From Sesamum alatum (lineage: Eukaryota > Streptophyta > Magnoliopsida > Lamiales > Pedaliaceae), in the NCBI GenBank assembly GCA_034509735.1, contig JACGWO010000002.1, positions 22,677,636-22,741,635 on the forward strand: a DNA stretch of 64,000 nucleotides, written 5' to 3'. The notes under the pieces were generated by a model. That model searched no databases and was not told the DNA's origin. It worked only from the letters and a program-made list of their open reading frames with translations. Below, in pieces: positions 20,435-32,145 of the stretch. Positions within the stretch are counted from its first letter, which is position 1. Every line of letters starts with the position of its first letter. A program made the translations under genes and the position numbers.

Positions 20435-22651
20435 TGAAGGACAAGCGGATCCGCCCGGGAGCACGAGCGGAAGCGAGAAATCGAGAAATTGTGCACAAAT
20501 TTAAATCCAATATAAATATGCGAATCCCAATGGGTGTACCCTTGGGTGCTCAACCGGGCGTTCGATGTAGGATGTGTAAATATTGGAAATGAATATTAAA
20601 CACATAGGGCATAGATAAATATAAATAATCAGTCAAAGCGTAATAAACCGTTACCTTTGATTGTTTAGCGTATGCTCCCGGCTACTTGCGTTGTTCCTTC
20701 TCCGGGATGCTCACGAAATCCAAACGTATGGATTCTCCAAAGGTGATCCACACCACACCGGAAGAAACACACGTTCTTCTTGCTAGAAAAGAACGGGTTT
20801 AAGAAGGAATCGGTTTAAGAGAAGAACACTATGAATTAGTGCTCTCTTAAACTTACTTTGTTCTTCTGCTTGATTCAAAATCAAGTGAAGAACACAAGTG
20901 TAAGAGAGGGAGGGAGCACGAAATTTTGAGAGAGAGGAGAGGATTTTTGTCTTCTCTTTTTCCTAGAAAAAGATAAATAATGAATCTCTTTTGCTTGGTG
21001 TTGTATATTCTCATATATAACATAATTAATGTGATTATTGGAATGTGTCTAGGTTCATCCAAGGATGTCTAGATTCATTCCAATCAATTCTTCAATCAAG
21101 CCTACCAAAATTTATGGTATGATCAAATCATACCAAAAGGGAAGAGCTTGATTGGAGTTGATTTGTCTCTTTCCAAAAGAGATAAGTCAACATACCACCT
21201 AGCATGAAACATGGCTGATTTTGCTTCCTCCAAGGGAGCATGTCGGCCATGTTTAATTAAGGGAAGAAGTCCAACTTCTTCCTATTCCGAAATAGGAATT
21301 ATTTCTCCTCTCGGGTATAATTTAACGGACCGGGTTTTATCGTAATCCAATTGCGACGAATCCAACATTAAATCCAATTTAATGTCCATTTAAATTATTC
21401 CCGTTGATCTTTTAATCCAATTAAAAGATCCAACGTCTCAACGTCTCAACTTTCCATATTTAATCGAAAATCCAATTTACCGATTAAACGAAAGCTCGAT
21501 AAAATATCGACCCGTCCATCCAATGGACTTTCCCTTAAGTAATCCAATTACTTATTTTATCCTTCGAGATTGACTCCAAGTCGATCTCTCAACCTCATCG
21601 GTGATTTGTGTGTGACCCTTTAGGTTCACCCTCAGCTAAACTTGGGCCCATGTCCCACAAGGGCCCGTTACCATGGGTGGCCGTCTAGCAACGGTCCATG
21701 GCACTAGAGACTAGGTGAATTGGCATGAACATTTGGGCGCCGATTCCGTACGGGTACGATCCTTCCATCTACCGTCTCCCGGCCTTAGTCTAGGGTATGG
21801 AATTGGACGTCGGTTCCCATCCTCGACTAGGCATCTAGGCTTAATACTCGAGACCACGTATGCTTCATTGCGTCGACACAGGAAACCATTCCCCGTTCGA
21901 CCAACCACTGTGGCCACAGCTTCAAACAGCATGAACATGTCTCCGAGTGCATAGGAGATACCTCTGTCACATACTGACAGGGGACAGATCCTCTTCTTGG
22001 AATCCATCGTCCTCGCTACACATTCCGACTGCACTGGACAAGGCTTATGATAATCATCTTACAGAATGATTACCTCTCGCCATATCCAAGATTCAGCCAT
22101 CATGTGCACGCGACTGCCATGATCCCTCGAGTCTGAGGATTACTCCCGTACTATCGGAACCGGGAAAAACCAATCATACCGACCAAGCCTCCAAGGCTTC
22201 CATATGACGATCCCCGCGAGTCAGTCCAGTCGGCTCGACCCCAGTCGACCAACCCATCAAGATCGTGTAGGCGTCCCACGCCTGTCGCCGATGAAACACG
22301 ACACTCATCTAATGAACATGACTCTTGACGCAAGTCTCAATAGGACTCTCGATGCCGTGTCTCGAGGTCCTCGACCTGGAACGTTTCAGACCCAACTCTT
22401 AATCAGTTGGTTTCATGACCACCATCCAATGCGTGGCCCAACTGCATGAGTTGTTAACCATGGTCTGTGGGCTTTGTTGCGATATAAGTTAAGCACCGTT
22501 ATAACAAATGTGAAGTGAGCGCAAAAAAGTAAGCACCAGAAGTGATAAATACTCATTTTATTCATCACATAATAATATTACATTTACATCGAGTTGTATA
22601 ATAGGTTACAAATCGCCAAACCTATTGGCTTTCTGGTCACCTATTCTAACA
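20435..22651 (-). repeat. Complete A-type LTR (5' LTR)
   Basis: 2217 bp, from TGAAGGACAAGCGGATCC to CACCTATTCTAACA, with the conserved U3 block (21660-21720), a CCAAT-like element (ATTATTGGAATG, ~21036-21047) and TATA (21013-21021). It is collinear over its length with the solo LTR 34701-36927. It would transcribe leftward through both arms of the inverted repeat. Confidence 0.9.
21013..21021 (-). promoter_or_regulatory. Candidate TATA box of A LTR
   Basis: The sense strand reads TTATATATG about 20 bp downstream of the CCAAT-like ATTCCAATAATCAC, the same arrangement as 36320-36349 of the solo LTR. Confidence 0.55.
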
Positions 22652-22968
22652 ATTTCATCGTCTAGATCCGTTTTTTTCTAGCAAGAAAAACGAGATCTCT
22701 CCCGGTGTGGTGTGGACTACGTTAAAGGGTCTCTACATTGGGACCTCGCGTGGTATTCCGATTTATATTTATGCTCTCGGTTTCTTCTTTATTCTATAGC
22801 CACGAACGCTTATTTATTTTGTATATGTTTATATTTTGTGTTTATATAACGATAGCCCAGGAACGTTCAAGGGAACAACCCTTGAACGCGATTTATATTA
22901 TTTTATTCCGCAAGTTCTAATCTCCACCGCGCTTCCGCCGCATTCCCGGGCCGATCCGCTCTCCTTCA
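22652..22968 (+). repeat. D-type 5' LTR, 3' end
   Basis: Ends CGATCCGCTCTCCTTCA. Overlaps in sequence with 4268-4532 and, reversed, with 44229-44440 (CATCTAGATCCGTTTTT, TCCGGTGTGGTGTGGAC). Confidence 0.8.
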
Positions 22969-22970
22969 AG

Positions 22971-22982
22971 TGGTATAAGAGC
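22971..22982 (+). other. Primer-binding site, one mismatch
   Basis: TGGTATAAGAGC, differing at one base from TGGTATCAGAGC, two bases after the LTR. Confidence 0.75.
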
Positions 22983-24526
22983 CCAGATCTGCCGGCCGCG
23001 CGCCTGCGCGCACGGGCACTAGATGCCCGCATGCGCTGGGTGCGCACGTGCGCGGCCGGCTGTGTGGCCGGCCGAACGGCTGGGCCGTTTTCTCGCCATT
23101 TTTTCGGAATATTTGATTTTCTAGTATTCTACATATTTTTTCTGAAATATTTAATTTATGGCTGATTTAATTTTAATTGAGAATTATTTTTTCCTAAAAT
23201 TAAATTGCCTAAGATTATTTTTGAAATGGTTTCCAGACAAAAAAAAAATGTACATTGGTTGTACAAGGTTTCTAATATCCATTTTTAATTGTATTATTGA
23301 CATGTATTTTTCTGCATTTAATTATGTTATGGAATGATATTGGATATCATTTATTTAATACATGGTTTGTATTATTTGGAGTATGATTATATTATATGTA
23401 ATTATGTTGCGTTTTGTTAATTGGATTAACAAGGGATGATCACGAAGCCCATTGACCTGTGTATGTTTTTAAATTCCTTTGGGGTGGGGCCTGCGTGCCT
23501 CTTGTTTTGGGACTATTATCTCCCACTTTTGCCTCATGATTTTAAGGCTTGTCTTTTTCCTTTTATTTCTTATGTATTCGATTTCTCTTGTAATGAGAGT
23601 AGTTAGGAATTTTTTGGTGAGGTTTTACATTTTATGTATAATAAAGCAAGCCCACGGAGAAAAAGGAGGCCTATGCTGGATGGAGGCCCAAGGTGAGACA
23701 TCAAGGCGAAACAAGTAGAGTACAAGGCCCATTGGCATGACATTGGGTTAATTTGTTGTAATAGTGTAGGACCACCCTAGACAGACCATAGACTCACTGC
23801 GGGCTCAGTGGGTCGCATAGGTTGGGCCCGTGATCATCCAACAGGGGTATGCTAGATTTACTTGCATGCGATGCATTTATTTAAATGCTTTATATTATTG
23901 GATATTTATGCATGCAAAAATATTAATGTGATGAGGTCTCGGTCTATAATTTCAAACTCTCACTTGGTTGGACCAAGTTAAAATATTAGGCCCATGATGG
24001 ACTTTGATCAAAATGGTTTTGATCTGTCCAAGCCTTCCTTCCAGAGCAATGTTGTGAGGAAGCTACCACTACCTAAGTGTGGTTTCAGGAGTCGTGGCAC
24101 ATTTGGAATAGAGGAAAGCTACACCATTGTTGTGAACAAAGAGTACGCTCATTGTTTCCCTGTCTCACAAGTCGTGGGGGCGAAAGTTGAGGTATGATTT
24201 GGTTGATGGGTCGGGCCTAACATCGAGTAGCATGATTCGCTTGGAGTCCTCGGGATCATGTGAAGAGGTGAGGCAGAATACCTTGGGAATCTCATCGGTT
24301 GAAAATGGTATTGGATACCTCCCATGAGGCTTTTCCCATTTGAATCGTAATAGCGGGGCATGAGAATTGCGCTTGTGGATCCCAAGCCCACTAGGAAATG
24401 GTTTCCCGAAATCCCATTTGAGAGTGATGGGCTTTCGTAGAAATAGTGGGAGGGGTTAATGACTAAAGACCAAGTCTTAACTTGAACGTAATGTTGTTAT
24501 AATCTATTGAATGTTTTATGTTTAAC
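22983..24526 (+). other. D leader
   Basis: GC-rich block (22988-23090), CGGGCT-loop hairpin (23791-23814, GACTCACTG/CAGTGGGTC), palindrome hairpin with stem CTAAGTGTG (24073-24081) and CACATTTGG (24098-24106) but loop mutated (CAGGAGTCGTG), second palindrome mutated (CACAAGTCGTG, ~24167). The TATA-like box is changed to TAGAAATAG (24438-24446). Confidence 0.7.
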
Positions 24527-25375
24527 AGTTGATTTCTAAGAATCAACTAACCCTTATACTTGAGACTAATAAGACTATGGAACGTATTACCACGCCTGGC
24601 TGTGAAATCTTAAGATGGTCTTAGATTTCAAAGAACCAAACTTATATTCTGGGTAAGGTTTTTCCTCAGACCTTGCCCGAAGGGTCATCGCCCAAAGAAC
24701 ATTTGACGTTCAAGAAAAGGCTTGATGACAATTGGAAGGTCTGTAGCATCATACTGGCATCCATTGATAATGAGATCCAGAAGCAGTATGATAGGCTGGA
24801 GGATGTTGGCTCGATGATGTTTCGATTATAGCAAGTCTATGCGGTCCTAGACCGGCATGTTAGATATGCTGCAATGAAGGCATTCTTCGGAGCGAAGCCA
24901 ATAGAAGGATCGTCGGTACAAGAGCATGGAGTGATGATGCTATCCCTTGTGGAAAAACTCAAAGACCTCCAAGCTGATCTCGAAAGAGAGATGTACATCG
25001 ACGTGATCCTTCAGTCTCTTCTCCCCTCACTCGACCCATTTATAGTCAACTACAATATAAATGGGCTTGAGAAAGACCTTCATGAGTTGATAAAAATATT
25101 GGTCCAGTACAAGGCAACGATTGAAAAATCTGCCGCCGATGGTACTAGTGAGGAGACTTCGTCCTCTGAAGCGAAAGGCAAGGGTGCCAGACGCAGGAAG
25201 AGGAAGAAGGCTCAAACAACATCAGCCGCTGCCAGCACTTTGAGTGCTCCTATTACACCACTGGGCGGGGGTAAAGGATAGAGGGAAACGGTTCCGCAGT
25301 CAGAGCTTCCGAATGATGTTTGCATTAACTGTGAGAAAAGGGACATTGGAAGAGGGAGTTTCCTAAAGCCCCTCT
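24527..25375 (+). pseudogene. Broken gag of element D
   Basis: Collinear with gag but the start codon is changed (TGATTTCTAAGAATCA in place of ATGTCTAAGAACC) and the early part is out of frame. The longest open piece, 24874-25281, covers GAKPIEGSSVQEHGV, MYIDVILQSLLPS and the basic KGKGARRRKRKKAQ tail, then a TAG. The zinc-knuckle region (25318-25350) is shifted. No Gag can be made. Confidence 0.8.
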
Positions 25376-27300
25376 CCAATGAAGGTGACATTTCAATTGA
25401 GTATCAACATGATCACTGTTCTGTTCTTTGGTATTGGATACCAGTCGTTCATAATCTGTGAATGGTTCGCAAGTGATGATAAGGAATAGAAAGCTAAGAC
25501 AGACGATCCTAAGGTCTAGCAATGGCGAAACTGTTGCTGCAAAGACTAAGGACTAGTTAGGCTTAGTAGTGATCATGTTAAGATTGTGTCTGCGGTAATT
25601 ATGTAACCTAGCATGATCAAAATATGTTCCATTTATTGTTCGATAATTTTGGATACAGTAATTTGATCGATAAAATTACTTTTATTTGACAAAGAATGGC
25701 GATTCTTATCTGCTAGGTTTGGTACATAAACACTTGACACTGTCCGATAATTGGATTATGAGTACTCAAAACAAATGAGTAAAAATGGATATAATCAAGA
25801 TGAACTTACGGATTTGGCATCCATCTAGGTCAGTTTCCTTTTAAGTTAAGGATGAGGAAGTTGGAAGATCCAAAGAATCTAGCAATAGATGATTTGGATC
25901 TGCTAGCTTGCAAATCTTCTCTGAGAAGGAAAAGACTAAAGAACCATTTTGTTAGACAAAGTGGGCTTGTCGATAGTCTATTGGATTGGATCCAAAAAGA
26001 CTTCTGTAGATTACTGAATACATAGGAACAGAAGAGGGTTCACAAGTCTAAGAACCTTTGGTAGGTTCGGGGAATTAGACTTGGAGTGGTGAACCAAATT
26101 GGTCTCCTTTCGATTAGATCGAGAGAGTGTGTATTTAGTGGGAGCGCCAATACCCTATTGGATTGGATCCAAAAAGGATATCTGAAAGGTTACTGAATAC
26201 GCAAGACTAAAAGAGGATTCACAAGTCTAAGAACCTTTGGTAGGTTCGGGGTATTAGACTTGGAGGGGTGAATCAAATTGGTTACCTTTTGATTAGATCG
26301 AGAGGATGTGTATTCAGTGGGAGTTCTCAAATATCTGAATGAGAATGGAATTCTCAATCAGTGAAATTCTTCTTGAAGCGGCCATGGATCAATGGTCTCT
26401 GATAAGGGAGAAAACGAACCCTGTTGGACTTGGTTCTCTGGGTATTTCACGGAAGTTACCTTAGCCTATCTAGACATGGACTTGAAAGTTGCTAGGTTGA
26501 AAAACATGCACTTTCTTAAAGTCATGATCTAGTTACCATATTGGATATGATTTGGAAAACCTGTATCCTACAAAGTTCTTTAGTATATGGGATGGTCCTG
26601 CATACGTCAAGGGACTAGTAGGAAGACAGGCTAGACCCGGTGTTTGATTTGTTCAGGTCTAGTGCAAAATAAATGCAAACATCAGGTTATCTCCCACTAA
26701 CTATATTCCAGTCCTCCCAGGGACGACCAGAATACCTTAGATACCTGATGAGTACAGGTTTCTGGGTCCGACCGGTCAATTGGAGCATGATCTAAAGGAA
26801 TATGGAGAAGTGATGTTGGACATCGAGATTAGATCAATGGCTTGGAATCGTGGGATGTGTCTTGAAATTCAAACGGGGTTTGAGATTTCATGTAACTGGA
26901 ATATTCGTTTTGATGAAGCCATATGATGTATGACTCGGTCAATAACGAGCATTTGTGTCAGTGGGAGTGTGGTAATCTTCTGAGTGTTAAGTGTGTAACA
27001 TCTTATTCATTTGGAATGAAATTAAGACGTTAAGAAACACTAGAAACACAAGCATTGTTCATGCAATTCTCCATGAATAGGGCCAAGTTGTCCAAAAATT
27101 GGTCACCATTGACTAATGAGGAAGCTTAGATATTTTACATCTCCTACGTCTTTGCCATACGCAGCATGGGTATGTTGTTCGGTGCACAGGGCTTGATGTT
27201 GTTTATGCATCGTACATAACAACGGATATCGGGTGTGTACTGAAGAGGCAATAGACAACAGTTGAGACCAGTCTTTAAGACCTGAATAAGGATTAGAGAA
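25376..27300 (+). pseudogene. Degraded pol of element D
   Basis: Order in sense: protease site GATACCAGT (25437-25445, DTS as in B1 and G); GAG-pre-integrase and integrase remnants with an internal ~177 bp duplication; then the same join as in B1/G, where sequence preceding RT runs straight into an NWNIRFDE motif (~26894), so the RT N-terminus is missing; the YVDD position (26987-27004) reads KCVT. It ends in the RT-RNase H connection where element E is inserted. Confidence 0.75.
25980..26333 (+). repeat. Tandem duplication, ~177 bp unit, two copies
   Basis: ATTGGATTGGATCCAAAAAG starts at 25980 and again at 26157. Each copy carries GGTTCACAAGTCTAAGAACC-like sequence and ends near AGTGGGAG. 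The copies differ at over a dozen positions. The B1 and G counterparts have a single unit. Confidence 0.8.
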
Positions 27301-29301
27301 TGAAAGCCTGGGATAGGCGTGTGGATCGTCCCGGGAATAGCGCGAACGCAGAAGCGCGGTATAAATTTAAATTGCAGAATTTAAACATGTATTATACGTA
27401 TAAAATTAAAACACGTTCAAGGGGTGTGCCCTTGAAGTTCCCGGGTGTTCGGTGTATCTCATGAATTAAGAACATACACGCAATCATCGAGGCCATAGGA
27501 TTTGTAAAATAAAAGAGGACGAAAACATAAATAGAGACCTATCGGTTCGTCGTTTTCCTCTTCTAACCGGTACTCACGTTGTTCCCCGATATGCTCCAAA
27601 TCTCGTATGTGAGATCCTGTAAATCGTGGCACGAAATCCGCCCACGTATCTTGTACTTCGTGCTAGCGAACGAACAAGTATTTTATTTGGAGAGGACGGA
27701 TCAATCACACGTTATTATTTAACGGGATTAATCCTCATTTTGTTCAATTGTTAACACAAAAGAACAAGAACAATTGTTGGAGAGAGAGAGAGGAGAGAGG
27801 CGGACGAGAGAGGGAGAGAGAGCACACGGTTTGTGTGTGTATGTGTGTGTGTGTTGAAGAATCATCATCTCTCTTAAGATGAGGAGCTAGGAGTATATAT
27901 AGAGGAGGAGTTTAATCATCTTCAAACTCCAACTCTAAGAAGACTAATTTGACTAGGACTTTGACTAGGTCAAAATCCTAGTCAAAGTTATAATTTGACC
28001 TAGTCAAATTAATCCTAGCCATCCATCTTTTCTTTTAATCTCAACCATTAATTTAATTTAATGGAATATTTAAAAAGGTTTTAAATATTCCATGGGCAAT
28101 AAATAAATATATTAAATATAAATATTTTATTCTAAGCCCATTAAATTAATTTTCTAATAAATCTAATTTATTAGATAAATCCCTTTTATCCAATAAAAGG
28201 AATTAATTCTTTCCAAGAAAATTAAGGACCCGATTAAATCCAATTTAATCATTCTATTTCTCCAAATATTTAATCTAAATTAAATACTTTATGTGTGCAG
28301 ATTGTGTGTGACTCTTTAGGTTCACCTTCAGCTAGACTTGGTCGGATTCCTAGAATCTACCCGTTACCATTGGTGGCCATCTATCAACGGTGTATGGCAC
28401 TAGAGACTAGGTGAATATACGGGGATGAACATTTAGGCTCTAACAGTACACTTGTCCTTCCGTCTACCGTCTCACCACTTAGGGTCTAGGGCACGAAAAA
28501 TGCAGGTACCCATTTTGGACCTAAGTGTCGGTTTGTCCTTTACTAAACGCCGCAAAGGAAACCTTCCCTTCTGTTCAGTTACTATGGCCACAGATTTTAG
28601 GGACAAGACACAGAACATTTGTGAGACTCAACTGCCAATGTCTTTTGATAGGAGACAGATCCTTTCTTGGAAACTACTGTCACTCTGTACACTGGAGCGG
28701 CACTAGACATGGCTTATGACTACTCAAGTGCTTCTTGGCAATCTCTCACCATATCTAAGATACAGCCCTGATGTACAGGTAAAGTCAGCAGTTCCTCAAG
28801 TCAAAGGACTTGACCTGTACTGTTAGAACCGGGAACACACGTCATACCTAACCGACCCTACTGAAGGTCCTTCGTAAGACGGTTCCCGCGAGTCACCTCA
28901 GTCAGCTGCTCCCTAGCGGGCTAACCCACTAACACTGCTTAGACGACCCTCGTCAGCCGTTGATGAAATACGACAGCAGATGCTTAGTGCAAGTCTCAAG
29001 GGGAATCTCGGTACCCATTTTTCGAGATTCCTTAACTTGGAGTTTTCCGGACTGATTCGGCAGGACTGATTTCATGGATCTACCTCCAAGCATAGTCCCA
29101 GTCCCCAAAATGTGTTTTTAGTCCGAGGGCTATGTTTGCGTAGTGAACAGAAATATAAAGCAGATAAAGTGAACACAAACAAAGTAATGCCAAATGAATA
29201 TCACTTCTTATTCATTAATAATTTATCAAATCCTTGAAATTTTTTAGACATACGTTACATTTTTACTGTCAAGATTGGCTACATGGTCACCTATTCTAAC
29301 A
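27301..29301 (-). repeat. 3' LTR of element E
   Basis: 2001 bp, TGAAAGCCTGGG to CACCTATTCTAACA. Contains a (GA)n/(GT)n stretch (27778-27857), TATATAT near 27894, and the U3 block (28360-28412). Confidence 0.88.
27778..27857. repeat. Purine and (GT)n microsatellite in LTR
   Basis: GAGAGAGAGAGAGG-type run followed by GTGTGTGTATGTGTGTGTGTG. Shorter versions are in the F LTRs (30867-30915, 40778-40820). Confidence 0.75.
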
Positions 29302-29312
29302 ATCTCCCACTT
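29302..29312 (-). other. Polypurine tract of E
   Basis: ATCTCCCACTT on plus, adjoining the LTR edge. Confidence 0.85.
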
Positions 29313-30385
29313 GACCTTAAAGTCAATCGCCCATATGTCTAATCCCCATCTTCTCAAGATGCTGCGTATGAGTGCTCTGCGACATAAGCTTTGTCAGCAG
29401 ATCTGCTATGTTGTCTGCTGAGTTGACTCGGTCCATTCGAACATCACCTCTTCCTACCATTTCTCTTAGAAGATGGTAGCGTCTAAGAGTGTGTTTGGAA
29501 CGGTGATGAGATCTCGGTTCCTTTGCTTGCGCTATTGCTCCGTTGTTGTCACAAAAGATGACAACGGGCTCGACGATGCTAGGCACCACACCCAACTCTT
29601 GGATGTAGTTTCTCATGCAAACCGCTTCCTTGGCAGCTTCTGAAGCTGCTATGTATTTGGCCTCAGTGGTGGAATCAGCAATGGTTGCTTGCTTGGAACT
29701 TTTCCAAGCCACTACTCCTCCATTGAGCCTGAATACATAACCCGATTGAGACTTGGCATCATCGTCATCAGACTAGAAGCTAGCGTCGCTAAAACCTTCC
29801 AGGATCAGCTCTCCATTGCCATAGACTAAGAACATCTCCTTAGTCCTCCTCAGGTACTTAAGGATGCCCTTAACAGCATTCCAATGTGCATCTCCTGCAC
29901 AAGACTGATATCTGCTTGTTACACTCAAAGCGTAAGCAATGTCAGGTCTGGTGCAGTGAACCGCATATTGGATGCTACCTACAGCAGAAGCATAGGGGAT
30001 GACCTTCATCCTTTCAAGTTCCTCATTAGTCTACGGGGACTGTTTCTTGGATAACTTGATCCCATGCCTCATGGGAAAGAATCCTCGTTTGAAGTTGTCC
30101 ATTCAAAATCTTTTCAGGACTTTCTCCATATACGAGTTTTGGGTAAGCCCTAATATCCTTTTAGATCTGTCTCTGACAATCTGGATGTCTAGGATGTAGG
30201 AGGCTTCACCTAAATCCTTCATGGAAAACTGGGTTGATAACCATGCTTTTGTGTCACCTAACATTCTTTCATCATTTCCTATGAGTAAAATGTCATCCAC
30301 ATAAAGCACTACAAACACTGTAGAGCTCCTATTGACCTTCTTGTATACACAAGGGTCGGATTCGTTTTTGATGAAGTCATAACCC
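29313..30385 (-). pseudogene. RNase H and RT C-terminal half, element E
   Basis: Reads from RT (NESDPCVYKKV, then LYVDDILLIGND with the catalytic Asp pair) through YILDIQIVRDRSKR, IQYAVHCTRPDIAYALS and the connection, to RNase H ([36 protein letters not shown]) and the C-terminus [11 protein letters not shown] just before the polypurine tract. Two Gln codons have become TAG (about 29772 and 30033), so it is inactive. RT copies the RNA and RNase H removes the template. Confidence 0.85.
30381..30385. repeat. Target-site duplication of F, left copy
   Basis: AACCC directly before TGAAAG; matched by AACCC at 42286-42290. Confidence 0.9.
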
Positions 30386-32134
30386 TGAAAGAAAATCCGG
30401 TGATCGTCCCGGGAATTGCGCGAATTCGGAAGCGCGGTAAAAATAAACATATTAAAATAAAAGGCATGCTTTTAATTTAAAGAACACGCTCAAGGGGTGT
30501 GCCCTTGAGGTTCCCGGGCGTTCGGTGTATCTCATGATCATAAAACAATTAAATAAATCATGGAGGCCATAGAGTTAAAAATAAAGAGGGACGAAAATCT
30601 TAAACGAGACCTACCCGTTGTCGTTTTCGTCTTCAACTGCTACTCGCGTTGTTCCCCGTTTTGCACCAAGACCTCGTTCTTGAGATCCTCCAAATCGTGA
30701 CACACGATCCACCCACGTATCTTGCACGTCGTGCTAGCAACGAATAAGTATTATTTTTGGAGTGGACGAATCAATAACTCGTTATCAATTAACGGTATTG
30801 GTTCGTCTAAGTTCTTGATGTTCCAAGAACAAAAGGAACTTAGAAAAATATTTTCTTGCTAGAGAAAGAGAGAGGGGGCGGACGAGAGGAAGGAGAGGGA
30901 GAGTGTGTGTTGTGTTTTTCAAGAATCATCATCATTTAAATGTTGGAAGCTAGGGGTTTATATAGAGGAAGAGTTTAATCCTCTTTAAACTCAAACTCTT
31001 TAAGTAACCTAATTTGACTAGGATTTTGACCTAGTCAAGTCCTAGTCAAACTAGTGTTTGACCAAGTCAAACGAATCCTAGCCTTCCATCTCCCCTTTCC
31101 ATCTCGACCGTTGATTTTAATTTAATGGAATATTTAAATCCTATTAATATTCCAAAAGGCTAAATAAATATAATATAATAAATTAATATTATAATTTATT
31201 CTTAAGCCTATTAAATCAACCCTTTTAATAAATCCTATTTATTAATTTAATTCCTTTTATCAAATAGAAGGAATTAATTTCTCCAAGAAAATATAGAACC
31301 CGATTAAATCTAATTTAATCATTCCTTTACTCCAATATTTAATTCCAAATTAAATACTAAGTGTGTGTGGATAGTGTGTGACTCTTTAGGTTCACCATTC
31401 AGCTAGACTTGGTCGGATTCCTAGAATCCGTCCGTTACCATGGGTGGCCATCTAGCAACGGTCCATGGCACTAGAGACTAGGTGAAATATTCGGGATGAA
31501 CATTTAGGTTCTAACAGTATACTTGTCCTTCTGTCTTCGGTCTCATCACTTAGGGTCTAGGGCACGGAAGATGCAGGTACCCATTTTGGACCTAAGTGTC
31601 GGTCTGTCCTTACTAAACGCCGCAAGGGAAACCTTTTCCCTTCTGTTCAGTCACTGTGGCCACAGATTTCAGGGACAAGACACAGAGCATATATGAGACT
31701 CAACTATCAACACCTTTTGACAGGAGACAGATCCTTTCTTGGAAACTACTGTCACTTTGTACACCCGAGCTGCACTAGACATGGCTTATGACTACTCAAG
31801 AGTATTTTGGCAATCTCTCACCATATCTAAGATACAGACCTGATGCACAGGTAAACTTAGCAGTTCCTCAAGTCAAAGGACTTGGCCTATACCGTTGGAA
31901 CCGGGAATACACGTCATACCTTGCTGACCATACTCAAGGCCCTCCGTAAGACGGTTCCCGCGAGTCACCTCAGTCAGCTGCTTCCTAGCATGCTGACCCA
32001 CTAACACTGCTTAGACGACCTTCGTCACCCTTCACTTCTTTATTCATACATATTTTATCAAATACCAAAGAATTGTCTAGACATAGGTTACATATTCCTG
32101 CCAAAATTGGCTTACATGGTCACCTATTCTAACA
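30386..32134 (-). repeat. 3' LTR of F with 241 bp deletion
   Basis: TGAAAGAAAATCC to CTATTCTAACA, 1749 bp. Relative to the right LTR it lacks the segment 41941-42181; the joint is at CGTCACCC/TTCACTTC (32030/32031), within U3. TATA at 30957-30965 is intact. Confidence 0.9.
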
Positions 32135-32145
32135 ATCTCCCACTT
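32135..32145 (-). other. Polypurine tract of F
   Basis: ATCTCCCACTT on plus, adjoining the LTR edge. Confidence 0.85.

Larger units (their letters stand above)
16742..22651 (-). mobile_element. A-type Copia element, 3' truncated
   Basis: Minus element with complete 5' LTR (20435-22651), primer site, leader, gag, protease, GAG-pre-integrase and the first part of integrase; it ends inside integrase at the junction with the plus gag (~16742). RT, RNase H and 3' LTR are absent. Right flank is ATTTC then D-type LTR sequence, so it inserted into that LTR; the partner target copy is lost with its left end. Confidence 0.85.
22652..27300 (+). mobile_element. Element D, degraded non-autonomous Copia
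   Basis: Plus element with only the last 317 bp of its 5' LTR, then primer site, leader, gag and pol remnants. It is cut at 27300 where element E begins. Its pol shares the B1/G lesions. The left part of the LTR was split off by the A element ending at 22651. Confidence 0.8.
27301..30385 (-). mobile_element. Element E, left part (3' LTR, RNase H, RT)
   Basis: Minus Copia element inserted in element D pol at 27300/27301. This part holds the 3' LTR, polypurine tract and the C-terminal half of pol. The rest continues at 42286 after element F; the reading frame runs on across the F insertion once one target copy (AACCC) is removed. Confidence 0.85.

Noticed and set aside
23215..23265. Poly(A)/poly(T) runs (also 13467, 20177, 52850, 53188, 61965) as retroposed mRNA tails.
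   Set aside because: They lie at fixed places in the leaders, mostly beside the GC block, without flanking target duplications.
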